Shown here: one piece after another, positions 1 to 4,411 of the stretch | Numbering within the stretch: position 1 is the stretch's first letter | How the letters are laid out: each line of letters opens with the position of its first letter | NCBI GenBank assembly: GCA_023460875.1 | Contig: JAEWOQ010000416.1 | Location: forward strand, 1-6,022 | Reading direction: 5' to 3' | DNA: 6,022 nt | Source: Pseudomonadota bacterium | Lineage (GTDB): Bacteria > Myxococcota_A > Polyangia > Polyangiales > Polyangiaceae | Program-made: the position numbers and the translations under genes | The notes under the pieces: model-generated | What the model was told of the DNA's origin: nothing | The model's input: the letters and a program-made list of their open reading frames with translations, nothing else | Databases searched by the model: none

Positions 1-94
1 GCCCTCTCCGCCCGGCGGAGCACATCGGGCGTGTGGCGGCCGGCGTGTGGCGCGCACTCTCGTCGGAGTTCGTCGCCGCCCCGGGGTCGATGAT

Positions 95-98
95 AAGG
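95..98 (+). promoter_or_regulatory. Ribosome binding site deciding the regulator start
   Basis: AAGG, 9 nt before ATG 108, is the only Shine-Dalgarno-like stretch near the three in-frame start candidates (33, 90, 108). It supports the 475-residue form. ATG 90 overlaps a TGA at 91 in another frame (ATGA), which could be coupling to an upstream gene, but that gene cannot be shown. Confidence 0.45.
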
Positions 99-107
99 TC
101 CGCCTCC

Positions 108-1535
108 ATGACCCTGGTGCCGCCAGATCCGCGCATTCTCGTCGTCGACGACGAGCCGAGCTTGCGCCAGATGCTGACGATTCTGCTCCGTCGGGAGGGG
201 CATCAGGTGGTGGCCGCGGCGGGGCATCGCGAGGCTTTGGAGGCGCTGCGGGGCTCCCCTGGTCCCTTCCCGGTCGTACTGACGGACCTGGCCATGCCCG
301 ATGGCTCGGGGCTCGACGTGCTCGCCGCCGCCAAGTCGCGCAGCGCGGCGAGCCAGGTGATTTTGATCACCGCTCATTCGACTGTCGACAACGCCCTCGA
401 GGCCATGAAGGCGGGCGCCTACGATTTCGTGACGAAGCCCTTTGAGCCCCGGGAGCTCGCCCTGCTCGTCGGCAAGGCCTTCGAGAAGTACGTCCTCACC
501 GTGGAGAACGAGCGGCTCCGGGCTCAGGTGCGGCCCAAATCCGGAGACATCGTGGGGCGGAGCCCCGCCATGCAGCGGGTGCTGGAGCTCGTCGGGCGCA
601 TCGCCCCCACGAGGACGACGGTGCTCATCACCGGGGAGAGCGGGACCGGCAAGGAGCGGATCGCCCGGGCCATCCACGACCGCTCCGAGCGGTCGGCGGG
701 GCCCTTCCTCGTGCTGAACTGCGGCGCGCTGCCGGAGAACCTGATGGAGAGCGAGCTCTTCGGGCACGAGAAGGGGGCGTTCACGGGGGCCGCGGCTCGG
801 AGCCTCGGGATGTTTCGGGAGGCGGATGGGGGGACTCTGTTCCTCGACGAGGTCGGGGAGCTCCCCCTCGCGCTCCAGGTCAAGTTGCTCCGCGTCCTGC
901 AAGAGAAGCGCGTGCGTCCCGTCGGATCCGCGCAGGAGACGCCCGTCGACGTGCGGGTGTTGGCGGCCACGAATCGCCCCGTGGAGCTCGACGTCTCCGA
1001 GGGGCGCTTCCGCCAGGACCTGTACTATCGACTGAACGTGATCCGGGTGGAGCTGCCGCCCCTGCGGGATCGCAGGGACGACGTCCCCGTGCTGGCGGAG
1101 CGGTTCGTGGAGCGGTTCTCCCTGGAAATGGGCAAGAGCATCCTCGGCTTCACCGCCGACGCGGTACGGGCCCTGACGGACTACGACTATCCAGGGAACG
1201 TGCGGGAGCTGGAGAACGTGATCGAGCGAGCCGTCGCCCTGGCGGGATCCTCTCGCATCGGGCTCGGCGACTTACCCCCCGCGGTGAGCGGCTTGGCGGG
1301 CGCGACGAGCCCCAAGCTGCTGGAGCTGCCCGCCCGCGGGTGCCAGCTCGACGACGTGCTCAACGAGGTGGAGCGCCGCTTCTTGCTCGAGGCGCTGGAG
1401 CGGACCGGGGGGGTGCGTACCGCCGCGGCCAAGCTCTTGGGGATCAGCTTCCGTTCCCTGCGCTACCGGCTGGAGAAGCAGAACCTCGACGTCTCTTCCG
1501 GCGCCGAGGAGGCGGAGGAGCCAGTGAGCCGTTGA
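108..1535 (+). CDS. pilR: PilR-like sigma-54-dependent response regulator (NtrC family)
   Basis: Cytoplasmic two-component activator that would be phosphorylated by a sensor kinase and use ATP to open sigma-54 promoters. The 475-residue protein has all three NtrC domains at usual length. The receiver (about 9-125) has the acidic pair D14-D15, probable phospho-acceptor D60 in LTDLAMP, T88 and K110. The AAA+ domain (about 146-385) has Walker A GESGTGKE at 176-183, the sigma-54 contact loop GAFTGA at 223-228, Walker B TLFLDE at 243-248, an arginine-finger region GRFRQDLYYRL at 299-309 and YPGNVREL at 361-368. A Fis-type helix-turn-helix lies at 435-457, with RSLRYRLEK as in PilR proteins. ATG 108 is chosen because TAAGG lies 9 nt upstream and the receiver begins a few residues later. 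GTG 33 and ATG 90 are in frame but lack a good ribosome site. The pilR name rests on domain order, the helix-turn-helix and the prepilin genes downstream; no kinase gene is visible. The family is certain, the exact orthology less so. Confidence 0.93.
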   Translation: MTLVPPDPRILVVDDEPSLRQMLTILLRREGHQVVAAAGHREALEALRGSPGPFPVVLTDLAMPDGSGLDVLAAAKSRSAASQVILITAHSTVDNALEAMKAGAYDFVTKPFEPRELALLVGKAFEKYVLTVENERLRAQVRPKSGDIVGRSPAMQRVLELVGRIAPTRTTVLITGESGTGKERIARAIHDRSERSAGPFLVLNCGALPENLMESELFGHEKGAFTGAAARSLGMFREADGGTLFLDEVGELPLALQVKLLRVLQEKRVRPVGSAQETPVDVRVLAATNRPVELDVSEGRFRQDLYYRLNVIRVELPPLRDRRDDVPVLAERFVERFSLEMGKSILGFTADAVRALTDYDYPGNVRELENVIERAVALAGSSRIGLGDLPPAVSGLAGATSPKLLELPARGCQLDDVLNEVERRFLLEALERTGGVRTAAAKLLGISFRSLRYRLEKQNLDVSSGAEEAEEPVSR

Positions 1536-1567
1536 GCTGCGCGGTGGGCGCTCCCTGTCCGACGTGA

Positions 1568-1590
1568 GCGCACTGTGTGCGCCTTCTCCC
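1568..1590 (+). terminator. Hairpin after the regulator gene, possible terminator
   Basis: A perfect 6-bp inverted repeat, GCGCAC-TGT-GTGCGC (1568-1582), lies 33 nt after the regulator stop and is followed by the pyrimidine tract CTTCTCCC. It has no clean T-run, so it is a weak intrinsic terminator at best. The same 15 bases could equally be a palindromic operator. Position supports separating the regulator's transcript from the downstream operon. Confidence 0.4.
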
Positions 1591-1599
1591 TGAGCTGGG

Positions 1600-1630
1600 A
1601 TGACTGCTCGTGGGCGCCCCGTGCTATAAT
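1600..1630 (+). promoter_or_regulatory. Extended -10 (sigma-70-type) promoter for the prepilin operon
   Basis: TGCTATAAT at 1622-1630 is a perfect extended -10 element (TG-N-TATAAT) in an AT-rich patch within very GC-rich DNA. The best -35 match is ATGACT at 1600-1605 (4 of 6 to TTGACA), with a long 19-nt spacer. The extended -10 can partly compensate for a poor -35. Transcription would start near 1637, leaving a leader of about 130 nt before ATG 1771. It points toward the prepilin genes. It has not been tested against background frequency. Confidence 0.5.
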
Positions 1631-1716
1631 AGAATCATCCATCGTGCTGACCCTCGCCGTCCCCCCGCCGACAACGGCATGCTGCGTGGTCCAACGTCCG
1701 CGGCGTCCAGTGTGGG

Positions 1717-1731
1717 CGACGGGCGCCGTCG
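1717..1731. repeat. Short inverted repeat in the prepilin leader region
   Basis: CGACGG-GCG-CCGTCG is a perfect 6-bp inverted repeat with a 3-nt centre, 40 nt before the first prepilin start. No T-run follows, so it is not a terminator. It could be an operator or a small leader hairpin, or chance in GC-rich sequence. Confidence 0.3.
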
Positions 1732-1741
1732 ATCAGGGCGC

Positions 1742-1757
1742 TGGGTCCGACGTTGCC
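1742..1757 (+). promoter_or_regulatory. Possible sigma-54 (-24/-12) promoter element
   Basis: TGGGTCCGACGTTGCC matches the sigma-54 consensus TGGCACG-N4-TTGCW at 8 of 12 defined positions, including the invariant GG and GC with exactly 10 nt between them. A sigma-54 promoter would fit a PilR-regulated pilin operon. However, transcription would start near 1768, only about 3 nt before ATG 1771, so the transcript would be nearly leaderless. That makes this candidate doubtful. Confidence 0.25.
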
Positions 1758-1770
1758 CTCTGACCTCGCC

Positions 1771-2361
1771 ATGAGCCCCGCCTCCTCGTTCCCAGCCAGA
1801 GCCAGGGCGCGTCGCGCCGCCCGGGGCTTTACGCTCACGGAGCTGATGGCGGTCGTGGCGATCACGGGGGTGCTCGCCGCGGTCGGCACCACGATGTTCC
1901 GTCAGCACATCCTGGAGTCGCGCACCATCGAGACGACGTCGATGATCCGGAGCATCTCCGCCGCGCAGGAGCGCTTCCGCGCCGAGAACATGATGTATTT
2001 GGACGTCTCCGCCAGCAACCTGAGCGCCTACTTTCCGTCCGCGAGCGTTGGAGCGACGCGGCGGGAGTGGAACAACTCCGACCACGCAGATTTCGATCGC
2101 TGGCGCTTGCTCGCCCCGACGGTGCCTGGCCCCGTGCAGTTCGGGTACTCGTGCATCGCGGGGGGACCCGGCGTCGTCGCGATGAACGCGGGGCTGCAGG
2201 TCGATCTGACCGCGGTCTGGCCTGCCAGTTTCCAGATGCCCTGGTACGTCATCCAAGCGACGGGCGATGTCGACGAGGACGGACGCCCCAGCTACTTCGT
2301 CGGGACCAGCTTCACGAGCCAGATCTTCACTGGAGGCGGGGAGGCGAGCGATGGCAACTGA
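1771..2361 (+). CDS. Type IV prepilin-like protein 1
   Basis: A 196-residue pilin or pseudopilin precursor, expected to be cleaved by prepilin peptidase at the inner membrane and assembled through its N-terminal helix. The 19-residue leader is basic (ARARARRAAR) and ends in G19; the mature protein starts F20-TLTE with Glu at +5 (E24). The hydrophobic helix runs to about residue 45 with Gly at +14. The globular part has an invariant-looking W/P/PVQF core (R110-W111, P121-F124) and an acidic loop D166-D168-D170-G171 near the C-terminus, which may bind calcium. The C-terminal half is clearly paralogous to the next gene. ATG 1771 gives the most conventional leader; TTG 1753 would add six residues, and neither has a strong ribosome site. 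It lies first after the regulator, the position of pilA in pilS-pilR-pilA loci, but beyond the N-terminus it does not look like classical PilA, so it may be a minor pilin or pseudopilin. Confidence 0.88.
   Translation: MSPASSFPARARARRAARGFTLTELMAVVAITGVLAAVGTTMFRQHILESRTIETTSMIRSISAAQERFRAENMMYLDVSASNLSAYFPSASVGATRREWNNSDHADFDRWRLLAPTVPGPVQFGYSCIAGGPGVVAMNAGLQVDLTAVWPASFQMPWYVIQATGDVDEDGRPSYFVGTSFTSQIFTGGGEASDGN
2338..2344 (+). promoter_or_regulatory. Strong ribosome binding site for prepilin 2
   Basis: GGGGAGG lies 6 nt before ATG 2351 and inside the end of the preceding gene. It is the strongest Shine-Dalgarno site in the window. It fixes the prepilin 2 start at 2351 over the in-frame upstream candidate at 2267, and suggests this gene is translated more than its neighbours. 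Confidence 0.75.
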
Positions 2362-2974
2362 TCCGCGGGGTACCAAGTCGTTGGGAGCTGAGTCGTTGGG
2401 AGCTGGGCGGCGACCCTCTCGGGCGCGGCAGCGCGGCGTGACCCTCGTCGAGCTGTTCATCGTGGTGGTGATCGTCGGCATCATGGCCACCCTGGCCGTG
2501 TTCGGGGTCTCCCAGTACCTCCGGAAATCCAAGACCGCCGAGGCCGTGCAGATGATCGGGGCCATCAAGGCGGGGCAGGAGGCCTTCTTCGACGAGACGT
2601 TTCGCTACTACAACGTCTCCGGCGGCCTCGCCGACAGCAACCTGTATCCGGCGGCAGAGGGCGCCAGCTGGACCAGCAAGATCCAGTGGGGGGGAGGCGA
2701 TGCCGAGATGGCCTCCCGCTGGGCGACCCTGGGGATCGCGCCGGCGGCGCCCGTCCAGTTCCGCTACGCCACCACGGCTGGGCTACCCACGGCGATGCCG
2801 AACGACGGCATCTTCGAAGCGGGGGTCGCCTACAATTTGGCGGCAGTCGCGGCCCGCCCCAGCCATTGGTACATCGCCCTGGCCGTCGGCGATCTGGACG
2901 GCAACGGGGTCCGCTCGGTGTTCATCGGGAGCAGCTTCACGAGCGAAATTTTCTCGCAAAACGCCGGCGAGTGA
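2351..2974 (+). CDS. Type IV prepilin-like protein 2, long leader
   Basis: A 207-residue prepilin-like protein whose start overlaps the previous gene by 11 nt. The leader is unusually long (29 residues), carries a tandem KSLGA-ESLGA and ends in a basic stretch and G29. The mature protein begins V30-TLVE, so Val replaces the usual Phe/Met at +1, while Glu +5 (E34) and Gly +14 (G43) are kept. The hydrophobic helix spans about 35-53. The periplasmic domain aligns with prepilin 1: R123-W124, PVQFRY at 134-139, the AG...MPNDG stretch at 143-153, W173-Y174, loop D181-D183-N185-G186 and the nearly identical end GSSFTSEIF versus GTSFTSQIF. The pair therefore arose by duplication. The strong ribosome site hints that this could be the more abundant subunit. 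Major pilin, minor pilin and pseudopilin remain open. Confidence 0.9.
   Translation: MATDPRGTKSLGAESLGAGRRPSRARQRGVTLVELFIVVVIVGIMATLAVFGVSQYLRKSKTAEAVQMIGAIKAGQEAFFDETFRYYNVSGGLADSNLYPAAEGASWTSKIQWGGGDAEMASRWATLGIAPAAPVQFRYATTAGLPTAMPNDGIFEAGVAYNLAAVAARPSHWYIALAVGDLDGNGVRSVFIGSSFTSEIFSQNAGE
2376..2405 (+). repeat. Perfect 15-bp tandem duplication in a prepilin leader
   Basis: AGTCGTTGGGAGCTG occurs twice, head to tail, with no mismatch. It is in frame and encodes KSLGA then ESLGA within the cytoplasmic leader that prepilin peptidase would remove. Perfect identity suggests a recent slippage event. It explains part of the unusual leader length. Confidence 0.9.
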
Positions 2975-2989
2975 GTAGCTTTCGATCGC

Positions 2990-3475
2990 GTGCGCCCCTT
3001 CACCCCGCTGCAAGCCGCGATCGCCTTCTCCCTAGGCGGATCGGTCCTGGCAGTCGCGATCCCGACGTTTCTCGAGAACTCCCACGCCTCGCGCTTGGCG
3101 GAGCCGCTGGAGGGGCTTCAGCGCATCGCCGAGCGGGCCAGCGCCCTGGCGGCGGGCTCCCCCGCGGAGCTCGGGTACCCCGAGAGCGCGCCTCTGACTC
3201 CGGCGCGCGTGCCTCAGGGCGAGCGCGTCGTCGATCCCCCGGGGACGTGGGAGCACCCCACTTGGCGACGGCTGGGGATCTCCTGGGAGGTAGCCCACGC
3301 TTACTCCTTCGAGTTCGAGAGCCGGAGAGAGGAAGGGCGAGCCACCTTCGTGGCCCGGGCGTTCGGGGATCTGGACGGGGACGGCGTGCAGAGTCGCTTC
3401 GAGATCTCCGGGGAGACCCGAGACGACGGGGAGCCCATCGTCTACCCGATCAGGATGTACCGTGAGACAGAGTGA
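2990..3475 (+). CDS. Degenerate pilin-like protein without a cleavage motif
   Basis: A 161-residue protein that reads as a shortened relative of the two preceding prepilins. If F4 is taken as mature position +1, G17 falls at +14 and P25 at +22, both canonical pilin positions, and the helix continues into the usual amphipathic stretch (AIPTFLENSHASRL). However, the residue before F4 is Pro instead of Gly, +5 is Gln (Q8) instead of Glu, and there is almost no leader. Prepilin peptidase would not be expected to cut it. Later, W92-RRLGI and a YSFEFE strand match the RWATLGI and PVQFRY strands of prepilin 2, and D127-D129-D131-G132 matches their acidic loop. GTG 2990 is the first start codon after the previous in-frame stop, 15 nt away; no clear ribosome site is present, so coupling is likely. 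It is probably a membrane-anchored accessory to the pilus; the frame is intact, so decay is not evident. Confidence 0.8.
   Translation: MRPFTPLQAAIAFSLGGSVLAVAIPTFLENSHASRLAEPLEGLQRIAERASALAAGSPAELGYPESAPLTPARVPQGERVVDPPGTWEHPTWRRLGISWEVAHAYSFEFESRREEGRATFVARAFGDLDGDGVQSRFEISGETRDDGEPIVYPIRMYRETE
3452..3455 (+). promoter_or_regulatory. Ribosome binding site for the TPR-like gene
   Basis: AGGA lies 6 nt before GTG 3462, within the last codons of the preceding gene. It supports the GTG start and the 14-nt overlap. Confidence 0.5.
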
Positions 3476-4379
3476 TCGAAGGATCGACACCTGGCTCGCC
3501 GTGGCGCTCATCGCGGTGACGGCCGTGGCGATCCGCGCGGTGCAGCCGCGGGTCGCTCGCGACTACGGCTCCATCCAGACGACCGAAGAACTCTACGCGA
3601 TTCCGGCGTCGGACCGCATCGTGGCCGCGAGCCTCGGGTACCGCAGCGCCCTGGCCGATCTCGTCTTCGCCCACGTGCGGGTCGCGTATGGCACCGCCTT
3701 CGCGGAGAAGCGGGGCTTCACGTACATCGGGGACTACCTCGACGCGATCATGGCGCTCGATCCGTTGTTCCGCGCGCCCTATCACTACGCGGACACCTTC
3801 TTGACCCTCCAGCCCGTCCCCGCGCCGCCAGAGAACTACCGGCGCGCCCGGGACTTCTTCGAGCGCGCCCTCGAGCACGTCCCCGATGACGCCCAGCTCT
3901 GGCTGGTGGCGGGGCAGTTCACCGCTTACCTGGCGCCGCCGCACCTCCCGGAGGGGGAGGACGTCTCCGAGTGGAGGCTCGCTGGGGCGCGCATGTTGGC
4001 TCGCGCCTGCGACCTGCTGGGAGGCCATGCGAACCTCCCGTATCACTGCTCCACCGCAGCGACGCTGTTCTCCGACGCGGGACACCGGGAAGCCACGATT
4101 CGTTCGCTCCAGCAGGTCATCGCGGCCGCGGACGACGACGAGGTGCGCCGCAGGGCCATGGCGTACCTGCGCAAGGTCGTTGACGAACAAGAGGCGACGA
4201 AGCTGCAGGACCGGGTGCGCCTCCTCGAGCGCGCGACCCGCGGCGATCAACCCGTGGCCACGCGGACGCAGATCCAGATCCTCGGACCCGATTTCGATCC
4301 TCTCGAATGCTTCGGTGCGGAGCGAGAGTCGCTCTCGTGCGCCACCTCCTGGCGACGTCGGAGCGAGCTCGTGCACTGA
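3462..4379 (+). CDS. Membrane-anchored TPR-like protein, pilus-locus accessory
   Basis: A 305-residue protein with a short basic N-terminus and one hydrophobic segment at about 10-28 (WLAVALIAVTAVAI). It is likely an uncleaved anchor with the rest in the periplasm. The motif LGYRSALADLVFAHVRVAYG at 58-77, followed by a YLDAIMALDPLF block at 92-103, recalls (from memory, unchecked) a family of TPR proteins of Deltaproteobacteria-type genomes with a G...ADLLW-R...YG motif. Degenerate TPR-like helical pairs can be seen at about 87-145 (AL..DP, RARDFFERALEHVPDD) and 175-245. The tail (about 265-305) has two cysteines, C283 and C293, that could form a disulfide. GTG 3462 overlaps the pilin-like gene by 14 nt and has AGGA 6 nt upstream. 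Being coupled to the pilin-like genes suggests a scaffold or assembly role. No catalytic motif is seen and the function is unproven. Confidence 0.82.
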   Translation: MRQSDRRIDTWLAVALIAVTAVAIRAVQPRVARDYGSIQTTEELYAIPASDRIVAASLGYRSALADLVFAHVRVAYGTAFAEKRGFTYIGDYLDAIMALDPLFRAPYHYADTFLTLQPVPAPPENYRRARDFFERALEHVPDDAQLWLVAGQFTAYLAPPHLPEGEDVSEWRLAGARMLARACDLLGGHANLPYHCSTAATLFSDAGHREATIRSLQQVIAAADDDEVRRRAMAYLRKVVDEQEATKLQDRVRLLERATRGDQPVATRTQIQILGPDFDPLECFGAERESLSCATSWRRRSELVH

Positions 4380-4411
4380 GGCTCACCGAGCGTATCCGCT
4401 GTAGGGGCTCC

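Larger units (their letters stand above)
1557..1753 (+). repeat. Three copies of GTCCRACGT between regulator and pilins
   Basis: GTCCGACGT (1557-1565), GTCCAACGT (1689-1697) and GTCCGACGT (1745-1753) all lie in the same orientation in the intergenic region. The first flanks the hairpin, the second lies downstream of the -10 element, and the third is inside the possible sigma-54 element. They could be activator binding sites, but short GC-rich words recur easily, and near matches also exist in coding sequence. Confidence 0.3.

Noticed and set aside
1..93. Possible tail of an upstream gene ending at TGA 91-93 (ATGA overlap with ATG 90)
   Set aside because: All three + frames are open in this short stretch, and the 30-residue tail is Arg/Ser-rich with nothing like a histidine kinase C-terminus.
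1687..1702. Second -24/-12-like spacing (TGG...GC)
   Set aside because: Only the GG and GC and two other positions fit; the -12 half reads CCGC instead of TTGC.
1624..2568. Long - strand open frame (314 codons) opposite the prepilins
   Set aside because: It is rich in Arg/Asp/Gly runs typical of antisense reading in GC-rich genes, has no domain, and the + strand frame encodes clear prepilins.
2686..3465. Overlapping + strand frame of 259 codons
   Set aside because: Arg/Gly-rich shadow that spans the stop of prepilin 2 and most of the pilin-like gene; no recognisable feature.
3450..4376. Long - strand open frame (308 codons) opposite the TPR-like gene
   Set aside because: Mirror of the + strand gene with low-complexity Arg/Val/Glu composition; the + frame has a membrane segment, a ribosome site and operon spacing.
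4380..4411. Bidirectional terminator between the convergent genes
   Set aside because: Only a 4-bp AGCG-TATC-CGCT stem is seen, with no T-run on either strand.
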